A program made the translations under genes and the position numbers. From contig JAABTS010000007.1 of assembly GCA_011389735.1 (NCBI GenBank), positions 1 to 63,883 of the forward strand: a stretch of 63,883 bases of DNA. The letters are read 5' to 3'. Positions 1-8,531 of the stretch are shown in pieces. Within the stretch, counting starts at the first letter, position 1, and each line of letters opens with the position of its first letter. Under the pieces are notes generated by a model, which saw nothing but the letters and a program-made list of their open reading frames with translations, was not told where the DNA came from and did not search any database. Source of the DNA: Desulfobacteraceae bacterium. GTDB taxonomy: Bacteria > Desulfobacterota > Desulfobacteria > Desulfobacterales > JAABTS01.

Positions 1-1
1 C

Positions 2-1519
2 CCCAAAGTCGTATTCGACAAAAATACGGCCGAATATATCACCCGGGAAGATCCCGTCGTTGTTTCGGGCTATGTGGAAGACGAAGGCTATATCGCTTCC
101 TTGGAGATCAACGGGGAGCCGTTTTACATGGAGGAATCCGGAAAACGGATTCGCTTCAGACAAAACCTGAATCTGTCTCAGGGGAAAAATCCGGTCCGGG
201 TCGAAGCAAAGAATCTGACGGGGAATTCCGGTTCGAATCAAATCATCGTTCATGTGGATCGGGAAGGTCCGAAAATCGCCGTCAATGATCTGAAGGCGGA
301 TTCCGGAACAGGAAACCGTGTTTACATTTCAGGCGTTCTTGCGGACGAAACCGGGGTTTCAAAATTGTATATCAACAGCGAAAGAATATTGATACGTCCG
401 GGACGGCTCGTTCCTTTTTCCGCCGTTTTCATTGCGGACGGCCCCCGAATCGAATTGTCGGCCCATGATATACCGGGCAACCGAACTTCGGCCTCGATCC
501 CCCTTTCTTCTTTGATTTCCATGCGGTCGCAGGTATTACTGGCGAGTGCGGGCGGCTTTCCGTATCCGGTGGATTCCGCCCTTCCCGTGATTGAATTCCG
601 GGGCGGATTGCGTGACAACCTGGAAGTGTATCAGGAAAAACTATGCGTCGGCGTGGAGGCTGCGGATCAAAGCGGAATCGTCGAGATTTCGGTGAACTCA
701 AAGCCGGTGAACATACCTGTGGGAAAAAGGCTGTTTTTTGACGGCATTATTCATCTTCAGGACGGAAAGAACACGATCATTGTCGAAGCCGTGAACGCTT
801 CGGGGAAAAAATCCTGCAGGCGGATCACCCTGACAAGAAAAACCCCGGTTTATCTTCGCCTTGAAGAACGCCTGAGCGTTCTGGTTCTGCCTTTCGAACA
901 TAAGGGGCTTATTTCAAGAGACAGTCTGGTTTTTCAGAATCATCTGTTTCATGAACTCAAAAATCAAAACCGTTTCCGGATGGCGCCGTATGAGCATGTC
1001 GAGATCAGCCGGCCGCTCAACCCCATGAATCCGAAACACCGGCGAATCGCCCTGTCTCTGGGACGAAAACAAGGCGTGGACTGCGTGATGATCGGAACCA
1101 TTATCGAAACCGTTTCGGGTATCGAGATCCGGGCGGAATTGATGGACACGGATGAGGTTCCCATGGAAACCGAAGCCAAAGATGTGTTTTTTAACGCCAA
1201 AAGCGATTCAATTTTAAAAATGCCGGCTCGGATGACGGCGGTGAAATTTCATTTTGAATTTCCCCTTTTATCCGGCAGGGTGACGGGTTGTAACGGAAAA
1301 AACCTTATGACCGATCTGTTCCACGATAAAATAAAACTCAGGCGCAGGCTGATCGTGATTCAGGATAAAACCGGCATGGGCGATCAATGGATCATCCGGA
1401 CAACCGATCCCGGGATAATCGGCCCGGCTCGGATAACAAAACTTTTACCGGACGCATCAGGGGCCCAATTGCTTTCCGGACGGATCGATAAATGCGACGC
1501 CGGGGTGGTCACAAAATGA
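2..1519 (+). CDS. Ig-like-repeat protein with C-terminal CsgG/FlgO-like domain (5' partial)
   Basis: The frame is open from the first bases of the window, so the N-terminus lies outside it; the GTG at 74 is an internal valine codon. The visible part has at least three beta-rich Ig-like modules (repeated pattern of G-x-N-x-I-x-V-x-A-x-N followed by S/G-x-K), as in surface or periplasmic Ig-like proteins. From about residue 290 the character changes to a fold like CsgG, FlgO or the TolB N-terminus (LSVLVLPFEHKG, then GVDCVMIGTI), domains that act near the outer membrane. No function can be assigned. The stop overlaps the next start (ATGA at 1516-1519), so it is probably translationally coupled to the outer-membrane protein that follows. 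Confidence 0.7.
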   Translation, partial: PKVVFDKNTAEYITREDPVVVSGYVEDEGYIASLEINGEPFYMEESGKRIRFRQNLNLSQGKNPVRVEAKNLTGNSGSNQIIVHVDREGPKIAVNDLKADSGTGNRVYISGVLADETGVSKLYINSERILIRPGRLVPFSAVFIADGPRIELSAHDIPGNRTSASIPLSSLISMRSQVLLASAGGFPYPVDSALPVIEFRGGLRDNLEVYQEKLCVGVEAADQSGIVEISVNSKPVNIPVGKRLFFDGIIHLQDGKNTIIVEAVNASGKKSCRRITLTRKTPVYLRLEERLSVLVLPFEHKGLISRDSLVFQNHLFHELKNQNRFRMAPYEHVEISRPLNPMNPKHRRIALSLGRKQGVDCVMIGTIIETVSGIEIRAELMDTDEVPMETEAKDVFFNAKSDSILKMPARMTAVKFHFEFPLLSGRVTGCNGKNLMTDLFHDKIKLRRRLIVIQDKTGMGDQWIIRTTDPGIIGPARITKLLPDASGAQLLSGRIDKCDAGVVTK

Positions 1520-2901
1520 TAGTGTCTGCCGGATTCTCGAAATTCACCGCCGTTATTTTCTTTTTTGCCGTCTTTATTGCAGGCCCCGGCTGGATCATGC
1601 ATTCTTCAGCACAACAGCTCAGGAGAATAGAAATCACATCTCCGCCGGTCCCTGTCGGTTCCGGGGCCCGGGCGCTGGGAATGGGCGGAGCGTTTGTGTC
1701 CCTGGCAGACGATGCTACATCGGCGTCCTGGAATCCGGGAGGGCTGGTGCAACTGGAATTTCCGGAGATTTCCTTTGTCGGAGCATTGTTTTCGAGAAAC
1801 GAAACCGCCGAATTCGGCGATTATCCGGAAACGTCGGAGTCACATACGATCAGGGACGGAAGCGTCAATTACCTGAGCGCGGTATATCCGTTCAGCGTCC
1901 GGGGGCGGAATATGGCCGTTGCGGTGAACTACAGTGATTTATATGATTTTTCCCGGAAATGGGATTTTAATCTGACTATTCGCGATTCCGATTCCCTGTC
2001 GGGCGCTCAGGAGATTCAATACGATCAGTCAGGCGGGCTTTCGACCGTGGGAATAGCTTATGGTGTCGAATTGTCCCGGTCTTTTTCAATCGGGGCGGCG
2101 TTGAACATCTGGGAAAACGGCCTTACGAAAAACGAATGGGAAAAACGTTCGGTTCAACGGGGCGAAATGCTTCATCGCGGCCATTTATACCGTTATGATT
2201 GCAGGGGGCGGGACGGTTATGAATTGAGGAGCGGCGTCAATGTCAATCTCGGGGTATTATGGAAGGTTTATAGTGACCGGATCGCAGTCGGCGCATTCTT
2301 CAGATCGCCGTTCCGCGCGGATGTGAGACATGAATCCAATACGGATACCGATGTATATAATCAGGAATTCCCGAACGGTAAATTGAAAGAAACGGATTCA
2401 TACGGCGAAGATCTGAAGCTCGACATGCCCATGTCATACGGAATCGGAGTTTCCTGGCGGTTCTCGGATGCATTGACGGTTTCTCTGGATCTTTCAAGGA
2501 CAAAATGGGATGATTTTGTGTTTATTGATTCCAAAGGTTTTAAAACATCGTCCGTCAGCGGAAAGGCAATGGAGGAATCGGACGTCGGGCCGACACATCA
2601 TGCGCGTCTGGGCATGGAATATCTGGTCGATGTTTATGGCCGGGCCATACCTGTCTGCGCCGGTGTATTTTATGACCCGGCGCCGTCCGAGGGTAATCCG
2701 GACGATTATTTCGGATTCAGCGCCGGATCGGGATTCGTGTACGGACGGCTGGAATTCGATTTTGCATATCAATACCGATGGGCGAACAATGCGGGTTCAT
2801 ACATGTTTCCCGGCCCGGGGTTTTCTCAGGATATTTCCGAGCATATCCTGTATTTTTCCGTTATCTGCAAGTTCGGACGGCGTGTCACGAACAGTTTTTA
2901 A
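1516..2901 (+). CDS. Outer-membrane beta-barrel protein, FadL/OmpP1-like (PorV/UPF0164 type)
   Basis: A 461-residue protein. ATG 1516 is preferred over ATG 1492 because it overlaps the upstream stop as ATGA and is followed by a convincing signal peptide (hydrophobic VIFFFAVFIAG, ending near SSAQQ). The mature N-terminus carries the GARALGMGGAFVSLADDATS signature, followed by W-N-P-G-G-L, typical of the FadL/OmpP1-TodX and PorV families. The rest is alternating beta-strand sequence rich in Gly and aromatics and ends in an aromatic residue (N-S-F), as barrel proteins do. It probably forms an outer-membrane channel or scaffold; the substrate cannot be read. It likely forms an operon with the Ig-like protein, which may be its extracellular or periplasmic partner. 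Confidence 0.75.
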   Translation: MIVSAGFSKFTAVIFFFAVFIAGPGWIMHSSAQQLRRIEITSPPVPVGSGARALGMGGAFVSLADDATSASWNPGGLVQLEFPEISFVGALFSRNETAEFGDYPETSESHTIRDGSVNYLSAVYPFSVRGRNMAVAVNYSDLYDFSRKWDFNLTIRDSDSLSGAQEIQYDQSGGLSTVGIAYGVELSRSFSIGAALNIWENGLTKNEWEKRSVQRGEMLHRGHLYRYDCRGRDGYELRSGVNVNLGVLWKVYSDRIAVGAFFRSPFRADVRHESNTDTDVYNQEFPNGKLKETDSYGEDLKLDMPMSYGIGVSWRFSDALTVSLDLSRTKWDDFVFIDSKGFKTSSVSGKAMEESDVGPTHHARLGMEYLVDVYGRAIPVCAGVFYDPAPSEGNPDDYFGFSAGSGFVYGRLEFDFAYQYRWANNAGSYMFPGPGFSQDISEHILYFSVICKFGRRVTNSF

Positions 2902-2907
2902 GATCAC

Positions 2908-3924
2908 CTAATTTCCTTCTGAAATACGCTCCAGAAAGAATCTGTTCGAAAGACCGTCTCTTTTCCATGTGCCGAGTATCCGGTTGCCGGCGTCGTCGAT
3001 TTCTCCTTTGCCGTAAAGGTTTGAAGGCGGCCCCGCGGTCATCGGGATCGGCATCGTAAAAGAAAACTCTTTCGTCCTTTCGGTAAAACGCCCATAAAAC
3101 GAATTCCCGCCGCCTTCCGGCTGAATGAGCAGTCGGTTGCCGTCATGCTCGATCTTCCATATAAGGCCGCCGGTTCCGTCAGGCCCCAGAAACTCCCATC
3201 TGCCCGTCAGATCCGTTTTTACGGAATAATGAAACCACAGGGCGGACGCAAAAAGAAGTACGGCAGCAAAAACGGCGAATATGGGCCATTTTCTCTTGAC
3301 AATCGGCTGCCGGAACAATACGCCGACAAGAAGAGCCAGTTCGTTTCCCCCTGCCTTCAGAACCGTTTTCGTTTTTAAATCGATTCCGGAGCGGGCAGCG
3401 TCTTTCAAGCTCAAAAGCCGGGCATTACTCTCCATGATCATCGCTTCATGTTCGGGATGTATATTCCCCGAGGGCGCAATGAACACTTTATCCTTGTTTT
3501 TACCGGATAAAAATGCATCGAGCTTGATGGTGAATCCCGGTGTTTTGACGGCCTGAAGAAAGGGATGGCGGTCATCTTTCAGGTCTATGCGGCCGGTACA
3601 CCAGATGTCGCTCGAAAATTCATCGAATTCCGGTTTCAATCGTCTCGATCTGGAAACAGCGGCAAGCGTAAACGCCAGATCCATGGATTCTCCGATGAAT
3701 ACGGATTCGGGATTGTCCCGCTTTTCATAAATCTCCGGTTTTTCGCAGTTCATGGAATCGGGCGCAAGTATGGTCACGGCGGTATGAACTTCCTGAATAT
3801 TCGGGATATTCAACCGAACCGGCTCATAAGCGTCATTCGGTTTAACCCTGGAAGCGACGAATCTGCCGCATCCCAGGAATTCCGATGTACGGGGTTGTGC
3901 ATTGGGATAAGCGAAATGAATCAT
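2908..3924 (-). CDS. Membrane protein with degenerate Lon-like (S16) domain, function unknown
   Basis: A 338-residue protein. Residues about 45-155 resemble the proteolytic domain of Lon: GESMDLAFTLAAVSR aligns with the Lon segment around its catalytic Ser, then TGRIDL with the TGE-x-T-L strand, then TIKLDAFLSG...VFIAPSGN with the segment holding the catalytic Lys. Ser80 and Lys134 could therefore be a Ser-Lys dyad, though the flanking Gly-Pro motif is lost. One membrane helix follows at about 214-232, then a C-terminal beta-rich domain (GRWEFLGPDG onward) like a lipocalin-type calycin repeat. The start overlaps the upstream gene's stop (ATGA), so the pair is co-translated. The Lon resemblance is by eye and tentative. 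Confidence 0.55.
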   Translation of the reverse strand: MIHFAYPNAQPRTSEFLGCGRFVASRVKPNDAYEPVRLNIPNIQEVHTAVTILAPDSMNCEKPEIYEKRDNPESVFIGESMDLAFTLAAVSRSRRLKPEFDEFSSDIWCTGRIDLKDDRHPFLQAVKTPGFTIKLDAFLSGKNKDKVFIAPSGNIHPEHEAMIMESNARLLSLKDAARSGIDLKTKTVLKAGGNELALLVGVLFRQPIVKRKWPIFAVFAAVLLFASALWFHYSVKTDLTGRWEFLGPDGTGGLIWKIEHDGNRLLIQPEGGGNSFYGRFTERTKEFSFTMPIPMTAGPPSNLYGKGEIDDAGNRILGTWKRDGLSNRFFLERISEGN

Positions 3925-5345
3925 GGTTCAGGCTCCAGGATCATCAGAGAAACCGCCCATTTTACCGAAGACGGGTCGAATCCCAATTGCCCGGCGGTGA
4001 AAAATTCCTCACCGGAGAGATCCGTTCCCAGACGAAATTCGGAAAGAATGGCCGATGTTTCAGGGTTCATGAATCTGACCCGCAGTTCTCCCGTCGATCC
4101 GATATCGGCTTTCCACTCAAGGCGGATGTGGGCCGGGTCGTTTTTATATGGCGCTTCCCAATGACAGGAAAGTCGGATGTCGCCGTCTTCACCGGAAAAC
4201 ACATGCACCTGCCCGGGAATTTCCGATGCCGTAACTGTCCGTCCGCTCCACATCGGCTCCCATGCCGGCGATATCCATCTGATCAAACGGCTCGACGGAG
4301 ATTTTGCACCGGGATTTTCAACGGCGTATCGGCCGGCGTTTACACGGGTTGCAGACTTTTGACAATCCTTTGTCTTCAAGTGTATATATTCCAACTGGGC
4401 CATGCGGAACAATCGCTGAATTTTTGGAGAAGATTCAGCGGCGCGGCAAAGGATTTCCTGTTCATGAGAGGGTAATTCCGATATCCGCTTTTCCGTCCCG
4501 ATCTTTTTCAACAGACGAACAACCTCGGGAGGAACTTCGTATTTCTCCAATGACGCCTCGTAATAAAGTTTCTTCATTCGCTCCAGACAATTATCCCTCG
4601 GTTTCATTTTTGTATCTCCGTTTTCGGATGATTCATAAAATCTCAACAATTCCTGCCACGATATATAGTTGGCGATGACAGCGTGTTCGGTGTCGGTTTT
4701 TTTTGCGCAAGTCACAGTCTTCATGGCTCCGACCGGTGGAAAATCCAGATCGTACTCGATTTTTACCGACCTGTCATAGTAGTGGCGCGCCAGTTCTTCC
4801 GGGACGAACACATACCATACGGAGGTGTTTGCGGATACAAGCGCCGGATTAATATAACGCGGTCTTTCGCTCCTGTGCCGATGACTCAACGAACGGTATT
4901 TTTTCCAGTAATTTCCGGCCGTATCCGCTGAAAATTCGGCGGACTCCCCATAAAAAAAGCCATTTTGCTTTTCATGGAGCAGACCGGACACCCCCGAATT
5001 CTCCGGCGGTCTTAATTCCTGCTGTTTCGCCGTGCTGAAATCCCAGAGTTGATCCTCGAGCCATCCCCTCAAAAAATGACTTTTGACCTTGCGCCGCTGT
5101 TCCTTGTAGAATCGGACAGGATATTCACCATAATCATGCGCATACTTGACGATCTCTCCCCACCCAATCGTTTCGAGTCCAAGGTCAAACGAAAACAAAA
5201 CCCGTTCTTCGTAACAATGAAGGTCAATCGATATCAAATAAAAATCTTCGTTTCTGACTCGTACTGCATAATCCCGGATCTTTTTCAGATCCTCGGACAA
5301 AAATTCATCGAAATCCATGATTTCTTCCGGGAGCCAGTATTTCAT
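3921..5345 (-). CDS. Hypothetical protein, first gene of a two-gene operon
   Basis: A 474-residue soluble-looking protein that I do not recognise. The N-terminal half is rich in Asp, Glu, Arg and aromatics. Around residues 275-330 is a helical stretch (RISELPSHEQEILCRAAESS) like the sequences near anti-sigma or FecR-type domains. The last 110 residues look beta-rich, ending in VSLMILEPEP. There is no signal peptide or membrane segment. The ATG at 5345 follows an AAAGGAT ribosome-binding site, and a TATAAT-like -10 sits about 35 bases upstream, so transcription may begin here. The stop overlaps the start of the Lon-like membrane protein by four bases, implying a joint function. Confidence 0.6.
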   Translation of the reverse strand: MKYWLPEEIMDFDEFLSEDLKKIRDYAVRVRNEDFYLISIDLHCYEERVLFSFDLGLETIGWGEIVKYAHDYGEYPVRFYKEQRRKVKSHFLRGWLEDQLWDFSTAKQQELRPPENSGVSGLLHEKQNGFFYGESAEFSADTAGNYWKKYRSLSHRHRSERPRYINPALVSANTSVWYVFVPEELARHYYDRSVKIEYDLDFPPVGAMKTVTCAKKTDTEHAVIANYISWQELLRFYESSENGDTKMKPRDNCLERMKKLYYEASLEKYEVPPEVVRLLKKIGTEKRISELPSHEQEILCRAAESSPKIQRLFRMAQLEYIHLKTKDCQKSATRVNAGRYAVENPGAKSPSSRLIRWISPAWEPMWSGRTVTASEIPGQVHVFSGEDGDIRLSCHWEAPYKNDPAHIRLEWKADIGSTGELRVRFMNPETSAILSEFRLGTDLSGEEFFTAGQLGFDPSSVKWAVSLMILEPEP

Positions 5346-5538
5346 ATTATCCTTTTAATCATCCCTTTATATTCGATTATATCATACGAAAATCTTTCTA
5401 AAAGCAGAAATGTCACACACGGATCTTTCTCCTTTCTAAAAATAGGAATTGGCGACCCAAGCGCATTTCACCTGTTTCTAAATAATACCGTCTTACGAGT
5501 TTTCCATCAAGTTTATTAATAGATCTTTTGCAGAAACT
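5346..5538. other. AT-rich intergenic stretch
   Basis: A noncoding gap between two minus-strand genes and the left edge of an AT-rich island that runs to about 8.5 kb. It contains two similar CTTTCTAAAA words but no clear element. A TATAAT on the minus strand near 5374-5379 could serve the gene ending its 5' end at 5345, although no good -35 accompanies it. Confidence 0.3.
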
Positions 5539-5853
5539 TTATTGGTTCTTACAAATGTAATATCCTCCTGCCTTTTTGCTACCCTTAAACTCGATCCTTT
5601 TTTGTTCCCTGGCTATTTTTATCCAACGTTCCAGAGTTTTTGCAGGTACTTCCAATTCTTTTTCAATTTCAGGCAGTCTTTTTCCTGGTTGTTTTGCGAT
5701 ATAATTGATCAATCGATTTGATCCCTCATTTATTCCCTCATTTATTCCCCCATTTAATCCCTCACCGGTATTTAATCCCTCACTTTCAATATCACTTAGC
5801 TTTCCAATTGGACCGCCTTTCAAACTCCGTAAAAAAAAGGTTGTAAATTTCAA
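5539..5853 (-). CDS. Small HTH protein, possibly the detached tail of an AlbA_2/RecG-like regulator
   Basis: A 104-residue frame from a TTG codon. It starts with KFTTFFLR, resembling the end of the ATPase-like domain of AlbA_2 (Schlafen-type, RecG-related) regulators. A low-complexity linker of repeated L/I-N-E-G-I-N-E-G units follows (residues 28-46), then a helix-turn-helix (KRLPEIEKELEVPAKTLERW) and a short wing, the usual C-terminus of those regulators. The N-terminal AlbA_2 domain is absent. The frame is the same as that of the primase-helicase upstream, separated only by its TGA and four codons. It is either a small DNA-binding protein or a relic; I favour a relic. Confidence 0.45.
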   Translation of the reverse strand: MKFTTFFLRSLKGGPIGKLSDIESEGLNTGEGLNGGINEGINEGSNRLINYIAKQPGKRLPEIEKELEVPAKTLERWIKIAREQKRIEFKGSKKAGGYYICKNQ

Positions 5854-5865
5854 TTTGACGCCAAC

Positions 5866-8028
5866 TCATTCTGTTTCTGCGATTTCATAGCCGATAGATT
5901 TATATCCACTGATCCGTTTTGAATACATTTTTTTCAGCATCGGAACATTTAAATCAACGTAATCGTAAATGACCACTTCCTTTTTCGTATCATTTATTCG
6001 ATGAAGTCGTCCGGCGTATTGGGATATCGTTCCTTTCCATGATATGGGCAAAGTCAGAAATAGTGTATCAAGCCTTTTTTCATCAAATCCTTCACCAATA
6101 TACTTTCCTGTTGCAAGAATCACTTTTTCAGAGTTGTCAGGAAGTTCTTCCAGTGCTTTGAAAACTGCTCTTTTCTGTTTTTTACCCATCCCTCCTTTCA
6201 AGATGATTATATTTTCTATTTTCCCTTCAAGCAAAGAATAAATCGTATCAATATGTTCTCTCCGTTCAGTCAGTACGAGCGGGAATCTCTTATTCGCTAC
6301 AACCTTTATAATATCATTCACAATACTTCGATTCCTATCCTCATCATTCGTCAGGAATGAATAAATTTCATTGATTGCCGGATATTCTTCAGGGGTGTAA
6401 TCATCCGGGAGTCGAAAGCCGGTTTTTCTGACATTCACTTTGTGTTCAAAAGGTCTGTTTGCGGCCTGTTTTCTGTCGTGAACCTTATAACGGACAGGCC
6501 CGCAATTCATAAATATGATCGGATGATGGCCGTCTTTTCGAGTCACTGTTGCAGAAAGTCCGGTTACAAATTTGGCTTTACTTTGTCTGACCGCGATTTC
6601 AAAACTCCTTGGAGAAATATGATGGCATTCATCAACAACAATATGGCCGTAATCCGCAACAATATCATCTACAACCCCTTTTCTGCTGATGCTTTGAATC
6701 GTTCCGACATCTATTTTCCCGCTTAGATTGCGTTTGCCGTCGCCGATTTGACCGATCATTTCCTGCGGTATATCAAGAAATTCGCTGAGGCGGACTATCC
6801 ATTGATCAAGCAATTGTTTGCGATGAACAAGAACCAGTGTATTCACGGATCTTTTTGCAATTAAAAACGCTGCAATAACTGTTTTTCCGAAAGCGGTTGA
6901 TGCGGATAAAACTCCCATATCATGTTGAAGCATGACTTCGACAGCATCTTTTTGCTCCGCTCTCAAAGCGCCTGTGAAGCGAAAATCGATTTTTGAACCA
7001 CTAAAACGTTCATCGACTATTTCGAAATGAATGTTCAATGAACTGAATAGCGCCTCCACATCTTCCATGCACCCTCTCGGCAGACCGATATGTTTGGGAA
7101 AATCTTCACAGCAGTGCATAATTCTGGGTATTTTGTATGTTGACCGGCGCATGGCCTGAGCTTCATAAAATTTTGGATTTTGAAACGCCGCTAATCTGAT
7201 CAACCGATTCAACAATACCGGCGGTAAATCATCTTTAGCTATATATATCTGATTTCCGATGATAAGTTTGACATGATCGGGTAAAGGACATTTAATCGGA
7301 ATATCCGGCTTTCGACCGGATGGGCTATAGCGCCAGGGAGCCGCCTCATCTTCATCGGAAATGCTGTATCGAACGCCAAGGGGGCCGCCGCTAATAGCAG
7401 CTTGCTTTACGATAATTTCTACTTCCGCAGGCTTCATTGCCCTGATAGACGAAAGGAACGCCCATTGATCCGAGTGAGGGATAAAATTCTTATCGACAAA
7501 AACGCTGTTACCGTTTTCACGAGGCCTTTTCTGCAATGGAAGCGCTATGAGATTTCCAAATCCGCCGTTGGGCATGATATCCTGGCTTGGAAAAAGCCGG
7601 TCATAAGATCTAAATCCCAAACCAGGCTGTTTTTCCATGGCCTGAGTCAACAAGTAAGATCCGAGTTGACGCGCAAGTTTTGCGGGAATCGCTTCTGCAA
7701 AGAAAATCCATACATGCCCTCCATTTCCTGATCTGGATCTCTCAAGCGACGCAGGGACATTGAATGATTCACAGACCTCTATATAGGCGACTGAATCATC
7801 CTTCCATGTGTCTTTATCGAAATCCACAGCCAAAAACCAGCATGTTTCGTCTAAAAGCAAAGGATAAACTCCGATTGTAAAATCCCCGCCAGTATTCTTT
7901 ACAACATCGATTCCTTTCAAATGCCCGGCGATAATATTATCCGAAACAGGAACAAATTTGCGGGCATCGCACTTTCCGCAAGATATTTTTTCACGTTTAC
8001 GACAGAAACCCTTAACCCACTGATTCAA
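5866..8028 (-). CDS. TOTE-type archaeo-eukaryotic primase fused to SF2 helicase, 5'-truncated
   Basis: A primase-polymerase/helicase fusion of the TOTE conflict-system family, mobile-element-linked DNA-processing proteins. The AEP domain shows the D-x-D motif (AVDFDKD, Asp69/Asp71), SGNGGH (His105) and YDRLFPSQD near 142-150. The helicase has Walker A (STAFGKT), DECH, SATVTRKDG and motif VI (QYAGRLHR). The listed start is TTG 8028, the only canonical start available, but coding sequence typical of the family (FRSLFRGREDVFPRRFESR and PEC) continues in frame upstream to about 8181 with no ATG, GTG or TTG. There an inverted-repeat element begins. The TTG also cuts off the first Cys of a probable Cys4 site (PEC, then Cys9, Cys17, Cys20). 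The gene is probably inactive or N-terminally shortened. The region is AT-rich relative to its neighbours, suggesting transfer. Confidence 0.75.
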   Translation of the reverse strand: MNQWVKGFCRKREKISCGKCDARKFVPVSDNIIAGHLKGIDVVKNTGGDFTIGVYPLLLDETCWFLAVDFDKDTWKDDSVAYIEVCESFNVPASLERSRSGNGGHVWIFFAEAIPAKLARQLGSYLLTQAMEKQPGLGFRSYDRLFPSQDIMPNGGFGNLIALPLQKRPRENGNSVFVDKNFIPHSDQWAFLSSIRAMKPAEVEIIVKQAAISGGPLGVRYSISDEDEAAPWRYSPSGRKPDIPIKCPLPDHVKLIIGNQIYIAKDDLPPVLLNRLIRLAAFQNPKFYEAQAMRRSTYKIPRIMHCCEDFPKHIGLPRGCMEDVEALFSSLNIHFEIVDERFSGSKIDFRFTGALRAEQKDAVEVMLQHDMGVLSASTAFGKTVIAAFLIAKRSVNTLVLVHRKQLLDQWIVRLSEFLDIPQEMIGQIGDGKRNLSGKIDVGTIQSISRKGVVDDIVADYGHIVVDECHHISPRSFEIAVRQSKAKFVTGLSATVTRKDGHHPIIFMNCGPVRYKVHDRKQAANRPFEHKVNVRKTGFRLPDDYTPEEYPAINEIYSFLTNDEDRNRSIVNDIIKVVANKRFPLVLTERREHIDTIYSLLEGKIENIIILKGGMGKKQKRAVFKALEELPDNSEKVILATGKYIGEGFDEKRLDTLFLTLPISWKGTISQYAGRLHRINDTKKEVVIYDYVDLNVPMLKKMYSKRISGYKSIGYEIAETE

Positions 8029-8180
8029 ACATTCGGGTTGATATCCGCTTTTTCCGGTTTTCCTGCTTTCAAAACGTCTGGGGAAAACATCTTCTCTTCC
8101 CCTGAATAGAGACCGAAAAAGGGTTATTTTCTCTTCATTGGAGGATCTTTGATTGATCGCGGAAAATTGATTTGTTGGGT

Positions 8181-8325
8181 AGTCCTAAACATGTAGTGAT
8201 TTATGACGCACTCGATGACGCAAAAATAAATCGAAGAGCGTGCGTTATATAATTTAAATTCAATATATTATGCATTTTAGCAATTTTTATGCCAAGAGTT
8301 AAAATATCACTACATGTTTAGGACT
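8181..8325. mobile_element. MITE-like element with 20-bp perfect terminal inverted repeats
   Basis: The ends are exact inverted copies: AGTCCTAAACATGTAGTGAT at 8181-8200 and its complement at 8306-8325. The 145-bp interior is AT-rich and has no open frame. No obvious target duplication flanks it (GGGT on the left, GCCG on the right). The left end abuts the broken 5' end of the primase-helicase frame, so insertion or a deletion anchored here removed that gene's start. Confidence 0.7.
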
Positions 8326-8531
8326 GCCGACTTGTGTGTTTCGGATCGCACCCGAAGAATTAAAAAACAACCGGCGGGAAGATTTCGGAACCATGTTGTA
8401 TTGACTTATGTATTCATTATGAAATATTATGGGTCATTCAATAGCAGGATAGTGCAAATAATCGATTATTTTAAAACGCTGCCGTTTCAAAACAATTCGC
8501 AGCGTTAATGGTTGTTTTAGGGTGAATTCAA
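8326..8531. other. Upstream region of the Ser/Thr kinase
   Basis: Noncoding between the inverted-repeat element and the kinase gene. Apart from the sigma-70-like promoter at 8401-8430 I see no further structure, and no leftover N-terminal sequence of the primase-helicase on the minus strand. Confidence 0.4.
8401..8430 (+). promoter_or_regulatory. Sigma-70-like promoter for the kinase gene
   Basis: TTGACT at 8401-8406, an 18-base spacer, and TATTAT at 8425-8430. It points at the kinase gene whose ATG is at 8532, giving a leader of about 95 bases. Confidence 0.5.

Noticed and set aside
74-76. GTG as the start of the Ig-like gene
   Set aside because: The frame is open to base 2 and the residues before the GTG (REDPVVVSGY) continue the domain pattern, so the gene is cut by the window edge.
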